A stretch of 64,000 nucleotides of DNA from Streptomyces sp. 130 (GTDB lineage Bacteria > Actinomycetota > Actinomycetes > Streptomycetales > Streptomycetaceae), in the NCBI RefSeq assembly GCF_007096885.1, contig NZ_VJNO01000008.1, positions 151,920 to 215,919 of the forward strand. Direction: 5' to 3'. Each line of letters begins with the position of its first letter. The first letter of the stretch is position 1. Positions 17,741 through 26,406 of the stretch are shown here, piece by piece. Below the pieces are notes generated by a model. That model made no database searches, had not been told where the DNA came from, and saw only the letters and a list, made by a program, of their open reading frames with translations. The translations under genes and the position numbers were made by a program.

Positions 17741-19387
17741 GTGACGACACCCCCGGACCTCCTCGCCCGCGCCGGCGCCTGGCTGGCGGAGGATCCCGAC
17801 CCCGACACCCGCGCAGAGCTCGCCGGGCTCATCGCCGCCGAGGACACCGACGAGCTCACCGCCCGCTTCGCGGGCACGCTGCAGTTCGGCACCGCCGGGC
17901 TGCGCGGCGAGCTCGGCGCGGGCCCGATGCGCATGAACCGCTCCGTGGTCATCCGCGCCGCCGCCGGCCTCGCCGCGTACCTGAAGGGTCAGGGGCAGGC
18001 CGGCGGGCTGGTCGTCATCGGCTACGACGCCCGCTACAAGTCCGCCGACTTCGCCCGGGACACCGCCGCGGTGATGACCGGCGCCGGCCTCCGCGCGGCG
18101 GTCCTCCCCCGCCCGCTGCCCACCCCCGTGCTCGCGTACGCCATAAGGCACCTGGGCGCCGTCGCCGGCGTCGAGGTGACCGCCAGCCACAACCCGCCCC
18201 GCGACAACGGCTACAAGGTCTACCTCGGCGACGGCTCGCAGATCGTGCCGCCGGCGGACGGCGAGATCGCCGCGGCCATCGCGGCGGTCGGCCCGCTGGC
18301 CGCCGTGGACCGCCCGGAGACCGGCTGGGAGACCCTGGGCGACGAGGTCCTGGACGCCTACCTGACCCGTACGGACGCCGTGCTCGGCGCCGGCTCGCCG
18401 CGCACCGCCCGCACCGTGTACACCGCGATGCACGGCGTCGGCACCTCGGTCCTCACCGCCGCGTTCGACCGGGCCGGCTTCCCCGCGCCCGTGCTCGTCG
18501 CGGAGCAGGCCGAGCCGGACCCCGCTTTCCCCACCGTGGCCTTCCCCAATCCGGAGGAGCCCGGGGCGATGGACCTCGCGTTCGCCACCGCGCGCCGCGT
18601 GAACCCGGACCTCGTCATCGCCAACGACCCGGACGCGGACCGGTGTGCCGTCGCCGTGCCGGACCCGGCGGCGGACGGCGGCTGGCGGATGCTGCGGGGC
18701 GACGAGGTCGGCGCGCTGCTCGCCGCGCACCTGGTGCGCCGGGGCGCGACCGGCGTGTTCGCGGAGTCCATCGTCTCGTCCTCGCTGCTGGGCCGGATCG
18801 CCGGGAAGGCGGGCCTGGGTCACGAGGAGACCCTGACGGGCTTCAAGTGGATCGCCCGCGTCGAGGGGCTGCGTTACGGCTACGAGGAGGCGCTCGGCTA
18901 CTGCGTGGACCCGGAGGGGGTCCGCGACAAGGACGGCATCACGGCCGCGCTGCTCGTCGCCGAGCTCGCCTCCGTACTGAAGGAGCAGGGGCGTACGCTC
19001 CTGGACCTGCTGGACGACCTCGCGCTCGAACACGGGCTGCACGCGACCGACCAGCTGTCGGTGCGGGTCGAGGACCTGTCCGTCATCGCGGACGCGATGC
19101 GCCGGCTGCGCGAGCAGCCGCCGGCCGCCCTGGCGGGGTTGCCCGTGACCTCGGCCGAGGACCTGTCGCGCGGCGCGGACCGGCTGCCGCCGACCGACGG
19201 GCTCCGCTACCGGCTGGACGGCGCCCGGGTGATCGTCCGCCCGAGCGGCACCGAGCCGAAGCTGAAGTGCTATCTGGAGGTCGTGGTGCCGGTCGGCTCG
19301 GCCGCCGGGCTGCCGGCCGCCCGGGCCCGGGCGGCGGAACTGCTGAACGGCATCAGGCGCGACCTGGCGGCAGCGGCCGGGATCTGA
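17741..19387 (+). CDS. Phosphoglucomutase/phosphomannomutase family enzyme
   Basis: A 548-aa alpha-D-phosphohexomutase moving phosphate between C1 and C6 (or C5 of pentoses). All four active-site loops are present: TASHNPPRDNGYKVY with the phosphoserine, NDPDADR for magnesium, GYEEALGY for sugar recognition and RPSGTEPKLK for the substrate phosphate. The length and order of loops match the PGM2/pgcA-like subfamily, whose members can act as phosphopentomutases; next to punA this is an attractive role but only inferred. The GTG at 17741 is preferred. Confidence 0.9.
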   Translation: MTTPPDLLARAGAWLAEDPDPDTRAELAGLIAAEDTDELTARFAGTLQFGTAGLRGELGAGPMRMNRSVVIRAAAGLAAYLKGQGQAGGLVVIGYDARYKSADFARDTAAVMTGAGLRAAVLPRPLPTPVLAYAIRHLGAVAGVEVTASHNPPRDNGYKVYLGDGSQIVPPADGEIAAAIAAVGPLAAVDRPETGWETLGDEVLDAYLTRTDAVLGAGSPRTARTVYTAMHGVGTSVLTAAFDRAGFPAPVLVAEQAEPDPAFPTVAFPNPEEPGAMDLAFATARRVNPDLVIANDPDADRCAVAVPDPAADGGWRMLRGDEVGALLAAHLVRRGATGVFAESIVSSSLLGRIAGKAGLGHEETLTGFKWIARVEGLRYGYEEALGYCVDPEGVRDKDGITAALLVAELASVLKEQGRTLLDLLDDLALEHGLHATDQLSVRVEDLSVIADAMRRLREQPPAALAGLPVTSAEDLSRGADRLPPTDGLRYRLDGARVIVRPSGTEPKLKCYLEVVVPVGSAAGLPAARARAAELLNGIRRDLAAAAGI

Positions 19388-19389
19388 TC

Positions 19390-19408
19390 CGGGCGGCCGG
19401 ACCGCCCG
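19390..19408 (+). terminator. Hairpin between the mutase and pstB-like genes
   Basis: CGGGCGG and CCGCCCG arms separated by 5 nt lie directly after the mutase stop codon, in the gap between two convergent genes. Confidence 0.65.
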
Positions 19409-19429
19409 GACCGGGCCCCGGGCGCGGGG

Positions 19430-20254
19430 TCATCCGAAGCGGCCGTTGACGTAGTCGGCGGTCCGGCTGTCCTGCGGGCGGTGGAACATGTCGTCGGTCA
19501 GACCGTGCTCGACGATGACGCCCGGGGTGCCCTGTTCGGCGAGGAAGAACGCGCAGCGGTCGGAGACCCGGGCGGCCTGCTGCATGTTGTGGGTGACGAT
19601 CACGATGGTGACGTCCTCGCGGAGTTCGGCGATGGTCTCCTCGATGCGCCGGGTGGAGGTCGGGTCGAGCGCGGAGCAGGGCTCGTCCATCAGCAGCACC
19701 CGGGGCCGTACCGCCAGCGACCTGGCGATGCACAGGCGCTGCTGCTGGCCGCCGGAGAGCGCACCGCCCGGCTGGCGGAGCCGGTCCCTGACCTCGCGCC
19801 AGAGCCCGGCCCTGGTCAGGCACTCCTCGACGAGGTCGTCCTTGCCGCCCTTCGCGGCCTTGATGCCGTTGAGCTTCAGTCCGGCCAGGACGTTGTCGTA
19901 CAGGGACATCGCGGGGAAGGGGTTGGGCTTCTGGAAGACCATGCCGATCTCGCGGCGGGCCCGGGTGATGCGGCGGCCCCGGTCGTAGATGTCGTCGCCG
20001 TCGAGGAGCACCCGCCCGGCCAGGGAGGCGGAGCCGACCAGTTCGTGCATCCGGTTGAGGATGCGCAGGAAGGTCGACTTGCCGCAGCCCGAGGGGCCGA
20101 TGAGAGCGGTGACCTGTCGGGCGGGCATCGCGAGCGAGACCCGGTCCAGGACCTTGTGGTCGCCGAACCAGGCCGAGACCTCCTCGGCCTCCAGGGTGGC
20201 GGGCGCGGCGGTGACGGTGCGGGCGACGGCGGTCCGGTACAGCGCTTCGGTCAT
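19430..20254 (-). CDS. pstB: PstB-like phosphate ABC transporter ATPase
   Basis: A 274-aa ABC ATPase close to PstB. Walker A is GPSGCGKST, the Q-loop is VFQKPNPFP (the PstB-typical sequence), the signature is LSGGQQQR and Walker B is VLLMDEPCSALDP, with the H-loop at VTHN. It is the last gene of the minus-strand locus that starts with the PstC-like gene at 30347, and is 10 kb from its permease genes, separated by the surface-protein genes. It should energise the PstC/PstA-like permease. Phosphate is the likely solute by family, but a different oxyanion cannot be excluded. Confidence 0.88.
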   Translation of the reverse strand: MTEALYRTAVARTVTAAPATLEAEEVSAWFGDHKVLDRVSLAMPARQVTALIGPSGCGKSTFLRILNRMHELVGSASLAGRVLLDGDDIYDRGRRITRARREIGMVFQKPNPFPAMSLYDNVLAGLKLNGIKAAKGGKDDLVEECLTRAGLWREVRDRLRQPGGALSGGQQQRLCIARSLAVRPRVLLMDEPCSALDPTSTRRIEETIAELREDVTIVIVTHNMQQAARVSDRCAFFLAEQGTPGVIVEHGLTDDMFHRPQDSRTADYVNGRFG

Positions 20255-20278
20255 GGCGTTCGGTCAACTCCTGGAATT

Positions 20279-21214
20279 TCAGAGCAGGTTGGGGAGCAGG
20301 CGGGTGGCGGCGCCGGAGACGGCGAGGCCGAGGGCGAGCAGCACGGGCCCGGCGGCGATCCAGGTCTGCCAGCTGCCCCAGACGCGGTACAGCCAGACGG
20401 TGAGGAGCGCGGCGATCAGCAGGGCCTGCGACCAGAGGAAGACCGCGAGCCAGGCGCCGGTCTCCCGGCCGAGCGCCTCTTCCGCCGCGCCGGTCCAGCC
20501 GAGGCGGAGGGCCCGGGGCGGGTTCGGCTGGACCGGGGTGGTGAGGTCGGCGTCCACGTAGAGCACCCCGCTGGGGGTGTACGGGCCGCCGGAGGCGGTG
20601 ACGAGGGTCAGCCGGCCCCGGGTGCCGGCGGGTTCGGGGAGGGGGTCGCCGGACCGACGTACGCCCAGCACCCGGTAGACGGCCTTGCCCTGGCCGGTCG
20701 TCACCTCGATCGTCGCCCCGGCGGGGAGCTTGCCGAGGGCGTGGAAGGGGCTGCCGTAGCCCCACTGCCTGCCCATGACGACGCTGGTCCCGGCCTGGCC
20801 GGGCAGCGGGGTGTCGCGGCGGTGCCCGGGCCCGGACATGAGGACCCCGGAGGTGGTGCCCTCGCCGACGACCTCGCGCAGTCCGAGCGCCGGGATGCGC
20901 AGCAGGGCGACGGGGGCGCCCGGGGCGAGGGCCTTGCCGTCGTAGGTGCGCTGGCCCACCGGTGCGGTGCCGAGGGCGAGTTGCTTGCGCAGTTCGGCGT
21001 AGCCGGTCCGCTGGTCGCGGGCGTGCTGGAGGTGGCCGACGACGGTGAGGTTGGCCGCGAAGCCCAGGAGTACGGCGGCGAGCACGCAGAGCGCCGCTCC
21101 CGCCAGGGCGAGGCCGGGACGGGCGGGCGGGGTGGCGGGCCCCGTCGCGGGCGGGGGTGTGGCGGGCGGGGCGGGGGTCACCGGTGGGGGCGGCGGAGTC
21201 AGCACGGTGGTCAC
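20279..21214 (-). CDS. Sortase-fold protein lacking catalytic residues
   Basis: A 311-aa membrane protein. After a Pro-rich N-terminus and one TM segment (about residues 35-55) comes a class-E-sortase-like domain (about 95-240) with RIPALGL, EGTTSGVLMSGPGH, LPGQAGTSVVM and YGSPFHALGKL. Two more TM segments follow (about 265-285 and 290-308). The conserved AGHR is replaced by MGRQ, the TLTTC active site by TLVTA, and the final catalytic Arg region by LYVDADL; the only cysteine lies in the first TM helix. It should therefore not be a transpeptidase. It adjoins a LASTG surface protein, so it may hold or present such proteins. Catalytic loss is read directly; role is inference. Confidence 0.75.
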   Translation of the reverse strand: MTTVLTPPPPPVTPAPPATPPPATGPATPPARPGLALAGAALCVLAAVLLGFAANLTVVGHLQHARDQRTGYAELRKQLALGTAPVGQRTYDGKALAPGAPVALLRIPALGLREVVGEGTTSGVLMSGPGHRRDTPLPGQAGTSVVMGRQWGYGSPFHALGKLPAGATIEVTTGQGKAVYRVLGVRRSGDPLPEPAGTRGRLTLVTASGGPYTPSGVLYVDADLTTPVQPNPPRALRLGWTGAAEEALGRETGAWLAVFLWSQALLIAALLTVWLYRVWGSWQTWIAAGPVLLALGLAVSGAATRLLPNLL

Positions 21215-21252
21215 GGCGGATGCGCTCCTCGCAGGACGGGCACGGGGTGGGC

Positions 21253-21284
21253 GGGGGGGGGGCGGAACCTTGCCCCGCCCCCCG
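21253..21284 (-). terminator. G-rich hairpin between surface protein and sortase-like gene
   Basis: A run of ten G followed by CGGAACCTTG and then CCCCGCCCCCC forms a stable stem in the 75-nt gap. It may attenuate read-through to the downstream sortase-like and ATPase genes. Confidence 0.5.
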
Positions 21285-21289
21285 GGGTT

Positions 21290-22675
21290 TCAGAACCGGA
21301 GCAGGCCCTTGCGGCGGGCGTGCGTCACGAACGCCGTGCCGAGCCCGCAGAGCGCGAGTGCGGCGGCACCGAGTGCGAGGGCGCTGGTGCCGGTGGAGGC
21401 GAGCGAGCCGGTGGCGCCGCCGCCGCCCGTGGAGCCGCCGGAGTCCGCGCCGCCGGAGCCCCCGCCGTCCGCCCCGTCCGTCGTACCGCCGTCGGCGGAG
21501 GTGGCGGAGCCGCTCGGATCGGCTCCGGGGTCCGGGGCGTCGCCGACGCTGTACATGAACTCGACGGTGTGGCCGTCCGCCTTGTCCTCGGTGAGGCTGA
21601 GCGTGTACGAGCCGTCCTCGCTGTCCTCCGGCACGGTGAACGCGTAGGCGGTGACGGTCCCCTGGCCGTCGGCGGTGGCGTCGGGGAAGGCGGCCTCGCT
21701 GTCGGCGAGGGTGACCTTGACCGTGGCACCCCCGGTGTAGCCGCGCGCGGTGAGCAGGACCTTCTGGCCCGGGGTGAGCGTCGGGTTGACGTCCAGGGCG
21801 GTGCCGTCCGCGTCGGTGGCGTCGAGGTCGGGGGACGCGGTGGGGGTCGGGCCGGGGCTGCCGGTGTCGTCCGGGTCCGGCGAGGGCGAGGAGCTGGGCG
21901 CGGTCACGGTGTACGCGACGGCCTCGGAGACGGACGCGGCGTACGCGGCCGTGTCGGCCGGGGCGAAGGAGGCGGTGAGGGTGTGGGCGCCCTGGGCGAG
22001 CGCGGCGGTCTTCAGCGTGGCGGTGCCGGAGGCGGTGTCCGCGGTGCCGAGCTCGGTGGTGCCGTCCAGGAAGGTGACCTTGCCGGCCGCCGCGGCGGGC
22101 GTGACGGCCGCGGTCAGGGTGACCTCGGCGCCGGCGGGCGCGGTGGTGGCGGGGGCGGCGGTGAGGGTGGTGGTGGTCGCGGCGACGGGCGCCTGCACGG
22201 CCCAGGAGTCACCGGTGACCACGACCTTCGCGGCGAAGTACTGCCCGCCCACGTTGCCCGTGGTGCGGCACATCAGCCGGATGTCGTAGGTGCCGTCGAG
22301 CGACCCGGTGGGAATCCAGGCGCGCACCAGCGACTCCAGTGACTTGCCCGCCAGGATGTCCGCGCCGAACGGCCCCTGGTCGAAGGGGGCCCCGACCGTC
22401 GTCTTGCCCAGCGTGACGGTTCCGCCGGTCGGCTTGGCCAGGACCAGCGACACCTGTGCGGCGTTCGTGGACGGGCAGGGGCCGTCCGTCGTCACCCGGG
22501 GGAACGTCGGGTTGTCGGCGATCTTGCCGGACGTCACGGGAAGGGTCAGCTTGCCCAGCACGTCCTCGGCGTGCGCGGACGGCGCGAGCCCGAGGACGGT
22601 CGCGGCGGCGGCGAGCAGGAGAGAGCAGCACAGCAGCAGCGCCGCGGGCGTTCTCGGTGGTGCGAGGTGTCGCAT
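21290..22675 (-). CDS. LASTG-anchored surface protein with Ig-like domain
   Basis: A 461-aa secreted protein. Residues 1-36 form a signal peptide ending SAHA. An N-terminal domain with paired cysteines (DGPCPSTNAAQVSL, IRLMCRTTGN) is followed by a bacterial Ig-like domain (about residues 165-250, TTTTLTAAP to TASFAPADTAAY), a Ser/Pro/Asp linker, a second beta domain, and a Gly/Ser/Thr spacer. The C-terminus is a full sorting signal: SLASTG, a hydrophobic helix, and HARRKGLLRF. It should be attached to peptidoglycan by a class E sortase encoded elsewhere, because the neighbouring sortase-like protein lacks catalytic residues. Start chosen at 22675 (MRHLAPPRT) after a G-rich ribosome-binding site. 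Confidence 0.85.
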   Translation of the reverse strand: MRHLAPPRTPAALLLCCSLLLAAAATVLGLAPSAHAEDVLGKLTLPVTSGKIADNPTFPRVTTDGPCPSTNAAQVSLVLAKPTGGTVTLGKTTVGAPFDQGPFGADILAGKSLESLVRAWIPTGSLDGTYDIRLMCRTTGNVGGQYFAAKVVVTGDSWAVQAPVAATTTTLTAAPATTAPAGAEVTLTAAVTPAAAAGKVTFLDGTTELGTADTASGTATLKTAALAQGAHTLTASFAPADTAAYAASVSEAVAYTVTAPSSSPSPDPDDTGSPGPTPTASPDLDATDADGTALDVNPTLTPGQKVLLTARGYTGGATVKVTLADSEAAFPDATADGQGTVTAYAFTVPEDSEDGSYTLSLTEDKADGHTVEFMYSVGDAPDPGADPSGSATSADGGTTDGADGGGSGGADSGGSTGGGGATGSLASTGTSALALGAAALALCGLGTAFVTHARRKGLLRF

Positions 22676-22769
22676 GGTGGTCGGTCCCCCCAAGGGATGT
22701 GGTGGTGGATACGCCGGGGGGCCGGGCACCCACGGGGTGCCCGGCCGTCGCGCGGTGGTGAGGTGGTGG

Positions 22770-23738
22770 TCAGCTCTCGCCCTTGAGGGTCGTGGCGCCG
22801 CAGGTGGCGATGGTGCCGAAGCCGTAGGTGTTGATCACGGCGGACTGCAGGCAGACCTTGGACGAGGTCCCGACGAAGGCGGCGGCGATCACCGGGTCGC
22901 CGAGCTTCGCGGTCGGGACGACGTTGTAGACGTCACGGTTGAAGGGGAAGGCGGTGTTGAGCGTGCCGTCGGCCAGCTGGGGGTCCACACCGTCGATCGA
23001 ACCGAGCACGGCGGAGCCGCGCCGGTCGACGACGCCGTCGATCTCGTTGCCCTGGGCGATGTACTGGGCGATGGAGTACGGGGCGATGTCGCCCGCGCTG
23101 TCCAGCGCCTCGCCGTTGTGCTCCTGGACCGTGTCGTCGACGCAGGAGCCGAAGGTGTCCTCGGTCAGGCCGAGCTGGGCCAGGAAGAAGGAGCGGGTGC
23201 CGGAGCCCGCCTGCGGCAGCAGCGGGGTCAGCGCCACACCGTTGAGGGTGGTCGTGTCACAGGTGTAGATGGAGACGAGCTGGGCCTTCGTGAGCGCCTT
23301 GGGCAGGGCGCTGTCGGAGCGGACGGCGAAGGTGACCGCGTCCTTGGCGAACGGAATCCAGGTCAGGTCCGTCGAGGAGGTGTCCGCGACGCCGCGCGAG
23401 GAACGCGCGAAGTCCAGGCATCCGGTGTTGTTGTCGACGGCGTTGCGCAGCGCGTTGATACCGGCCGAGGAACCGTTCGGCCGGGGGATCTGACAGCCCG
23501 TGGCACGGGTCTTGATGGTGGCCGAGCCGGTGGCGTCGTACGAGGCGATCAGCGTGCCGCTGTCGACCGCGTCGCCGAGGCCGTTGACGACGTCCTGCGT
23601 GGTGTCGGAACCGACACCCGCGAGGACCCGGTACTGGCCGGCGGGCGGGTTGGCGAAGGCCGGGGCGGCCATGGTGCCGAGGGCGATGGCTGCGGCGCCG
23701 GCGACGGCACCGATGCGTGCGCGGGACTTGACGTTCAC
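22770..23738 (-). CDS. Secreted PstS-like binding protein
   Basis: A 322-aa protein with a signal peptide ending APAFA near residue 29 and no lipobox, so it should be released or wall-associated rather than lipidated. GVGSDTTQDVVNGLG replaces the first phosphate-binding loop of PstS, and PQAGSGTRSFFLAQLGL is the second anion-binding loop. It differs from the two membrane-anchored proteins upstream and looks like a secreted solute-binding or phosphate-scavenging protein. It leads the second half of the locus, behind a 214-nt regulatory gap, and is followed by the anchored Ig protein. Confidence 0.8.
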   Translation of the reverse strand: MNVKSRARIGAVAGAAAIALGTMAAPAFANPPAGQYRVLAGVGSDTTQDVVNGLGDAVDSGTLIASYDATGSATIKTRATGCQIPRPNGSSAGINALRNAVDNNTGCLDFARSSRGVADTSSTDLTWIPFAKDAVTFAVRSDSALPKALTKAQLVSIYTCDTTTLNGVALTPLLPQAGSGTRSFFLAQLGLTEDTFGSCVDDTVQEHNGEALDSAGDIAPYSIAQYIAQGNEIDGVVDRRGSAVLGSIDGVDPQLADGTLNTAFPFNRDVYNVVPTAKLGDPVIAAAFVGTSSKVCLQSAVINTYGFGTIATCGATTLKGES

Positions 23739-23952
23739 TTCTGTTCTCCTCCGTGGTTACGGATACGAGGAATGGAAGGAATGGACGTTCAAGAAATTCG
23801 AGCAGGGTTCGGAATTCTGCAGAATTCGAATCCCTTTGCCGCCGACCCGTCGGCCGGCCACCGATTACCTTTCCGGATTCTCATATCGGCGACCACCAAC
23901 GGCGACGGTTGATCAGGTTACGAATTCCTGTACGAGGTGACACCGGGGGAAC
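23739..23952. promoter_or_regulatory. AT-richer regulatory gap with large dyad
   Basis: This 214-nt gap breaks the pst-like locus in two. At 23812-23827 is the perfect palindrome GAATTCTGCAGAATTC, inside an imperfect 30-bp dyad (23806-23835, 12 of 15 positions paired). The dyad is 68-97 nt upstream of the secreted binding-protein gene. It may be an operator, or a terminator of the upstream half of the locus. Confidence 0.55.
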
Positions 23953-26406
23953 TCAGTCCGCCCGGACGGCCTTCCGCAGCGAGAGGCGCAGCAGGACCGG
24001 GCCGCAGAGGGCGGCGGCGCCGCCCGCGACCAGGACGCCGAGCAGGACCCAGCGGATGATGCCGAGGACCGTGGCGGGTGTCAGGCCGGCGGACCGGGCG
24101 GCGACGTTCTGCTCGGCGGGGTCGCCCGGTCCGCCGGCCGCCTGGGCCGGTGCCCGGGACGCGTCGGGGTCCGCCCCTCCCCCGCCCGCGTCCGCCGCGC
24201 CGCCCGCGCCGCCGCCCGCTCCCCCGGAGCCGCCGGACGAGCCCGACGAGCCCGTGGCGCCCGAGGTACCGCCGGTGCTCCCCGGGCCCGACGCCGGGCC
24301 GGTGTCCGGGTCACCGGCCGCCGGCCCCGGGTTCTGGAGCCGGTCGGCGGCGGCGAGCGCCCGGGTGCGGAGGGCGGCGGGCAGGGGGGCGTAGCCCGGT
24401 GGGAGCTGGCCGGGGGACAGGCCCGGGGTCTGGCCGGCGCCGGCCGCGTACCGGATGAGGGCGGCGTAGTCCTCGCGGTCGGCCGCCGGGAGGGTCGGGT
24501 AGGCCGCCGCGTAGACCACCGCGGCGAGCGGGTAGGCCGTTCCCCGGGCGACGCCGGGTGACGGGTCGAGCACGCCCGGCACGGCGGAGTCCTTCATCGC
24601 CGCGACGCCGGCCAGCACGGACGCGTCGGTGGGCGCCACGAAGCGGCCGTCGGCGTTGCGCAGGGCCGCCGTCTGCAGCCCGTAGCGCTCGGCCGAGGCG
24701 AGGTCGACGAGGGCCAGGACCATGCGCTGGCCGGCCAGGGGCTGGGTGTTCACGAGCTTGGCCGGGGTGCCGTTTCCGCCCAGCGCGGCGGTCGTCGTGG
24801 CCCCGTTGTTGCCGCGCCGGGCGCGCAGAGCGCCCTCGTGCATGTCCTGGACGTACGGCGCGACCTCCGTGGTCCCGTACTCCAGCACCTCGTCTCCGAT
24901 CGTCACCGATGTGCGGGTCGGATCGGCCTTGGGGAAGTCGGACACGGTGGTGTCCGTGGCCAGCCCCAGCTCCTCGAAGTACGGGTTGATCTTCGTGCCC
25001 CAGGGGTCCGGGGTGCCGGAGAGGAATTCCCTGGCCTCGGTGTCGGACCTGAGCCATTCCCAGACCAGTGCGGACGTGTCGGAGCTCTCCAGCTGCACCA
25101 TGAGACTCATGGGCGCGGGCGAGTTCGTCTTCCAGTCCGCGAATGCGGGATTCAGCTGCTGGAATTCCGGGTCGTGGAAAAGGCTGAGGGGATTCTTCGC
25201 GATGTGCTCGGGAACCGTTCTCCGGCCCCGGGTCACATCCTTCTGGTAGGAGGAGGTGAGCATTTTCGCGACGAGCCGGGGAGTGAGTTTCATGCTGGCG
25301 AGCTGCCCGCTGCCCGGCATCTCGACGAAGAAGCCGATGGCGAGTCCGCCGGCGGCCAGCGGTGCGTGCACGGGGGTCCCGGCCGCTCCGCCGCCCTCGG
25401 CCGGTGCCACCGTGAACGCCAGTCCGGGCGCTCCGGAGCGCGGCTGGGCGATCGTCTCCCGGGCGTACTCCTCACCGCCCTGGGTGAAGGCGAACTTCGC
25501 CCCGCCCTTCGCCGAGCAGACCGCCGGCTGCCAGGAGCTCATCGCGTCGGTGACCAGTTCCGATCCGATCACCCGCCGCTCGGCCCGGTCGGCCGGGCAG
25601 GTGTCGCCGACCGGGAGGAAGTCCAGCGGGACGACCATGCGGGTCGCCCAGTTGGAGGCGCTCAGCGGGGAGGAGCGCAGCTCCGTCGTCGCGCTGTGCA
25701 CGCCGTCGGTGTCCGTGTCGCCGCGCGGCACGATCACCAGCCAGCAGGACCGTCCGGTGACCTTGCCCTGCTTCGTCACCGGCTCGCCGCAGCCGAGCTG
25801 GGACGCCTCCCGCAGGGTCTGCACCGCGAAGGTGAACTCGCCGGTGCCGTCCTGGTGGGTGATGGCGTACGGCTCCTCGTTGGTGTCCAGCGAGCTGAAG
25901 TAGGTCCAGTCGCGCGAGCCCGTGGTCGGCTTCCCGCCGTCCGCGGGCCGGAAGGGTACGTAGGACTCGAAGGTGCCGTTGTCGACGTACTGCGTCTCGG
26001 CGGGGTCGGCGACCGAGAGCTGGCGCAGATTGGTGAAGCCGGAGGAGGCTCCCGGGTTCTGCGCCGCGCCGAACTGGCACTGCTCGCGGGTGGGGCCGGT
26101 CTCGTCGTCGCCCCAGCACTGCATGAGCTGGAGGTAGTCGCCCCGGAAGCCGGTCTGCGTCGGCTTCCCTCCGGTCCAGGTGATCCGTATCCCCTGGGCG
26201 CGCAGGTTCTTCGTCTGCCCCACCGTGACCCTCAGGTCCGAGAAGTCGTTGAACTGCCCCTTCTTCCCGCTCACCGTCACCGCTGAGTCGGAGTCGGAGC
26301 CGGAGTCGGCGCGGGCGGGGGCCGTGGTGGCCGGCAGCGGCAGCAGGGCGATCACCAGCGCTGCGAGCAGGGCGCCGATCCCGGTCGTGACCCGTATGCG
26401 GTTCAT
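23953..26406 (-). CDS. TM-anchored PstS-related extracytoplasmic protein
   Basis: An 817-aa protein with a signal peptide (residues 1-33), a large extracellular region and a C-terminal TM helix (about residues 775-800) ending in a basic tail LRLSLRKAVRAD. A Gly/Ser/Ala-rich spacer of about 60 residues precedes the helix. The middle part (GLAIGFFVEMPGSGQLASMKLTPRLVAKMLTSSYQ) resembles the substrate-binding-protein fold of the PstS/phosphate family in a diverged form; the first 200 residues contain paired cysteines and are unassigned. Its ATG overlaps the upstream TGA by ATGA, so it is translationally coupled to the anchored PstS-like protein. It may be a second receptor or an assembly partner of the permease. 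Confidence 0.75.
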   Translation of the reverse strand: MNRIRVTTGIGALLAALVIALLPLPATTAPARADSGSDSDSAVTVSGKKGQFNDFSDLRVTVGQTKNLRAQGIRITWTGGKPTQTGFRGDYLQLMQCWGDDETGPTREQCQFGAAQNPGASSGFTNLRQLSVADPAETQYVDNGTFESYVPFRPADGGKPTTGSRDWTYFSSLDTNEEPYAITHQDGTGEFTFAVQTLREASQLGCGEPVTKQGKVTGRSCWLVIVPRGDTDTDGVHSATTELRSSPLSASNWATRMVVPLDFLPVGDTCPADRAERRVIGSELVTDAMSSWQPAVCSAKGGAKFAFTQGGEEYARETIAQPRSGAPGLAFTVAPAEGGGAAGTPVHAPLAAGGLAIGFFVEMPGSGQLASMKLTPRLVAKMLTSSYQKDVTRGRRTVPEHIAKNPLSLFHDPEFQQLNPAFADWKTNSPAPMSLMVQLESSDTSALVWEWLRSDTEAREFLSGTPDPWGTKINPYFEELGLATDTTVSDFPKADPTRTSVTIGDEVLEYGTTEVAPYVQDMHEGALRARRGNNGATTTAALGGNGTPAKLVNTQPLAGQRMVLALVDLASAERYGLQTAALRNADGRFVAPTDASVLAGVAAMKDSAVPGVLDPSPGVARGTAYPLAAVVYAAAYPTLPAADREDYAALIRYAAGAGQTPGLSPGQLPPGYAPLPAALRTRALAAADRLQNPGPAAGDPDTGPASGPGSTGGTSGATGSSGSSGGSGGAGGGAGGAADAGGGGADPDASRAPAQAAGGPGDPAEQNVAARSAGLTPATVLGIIRWVLLGVLVAGGAAALCGPVLLRLSLRKAVRAD

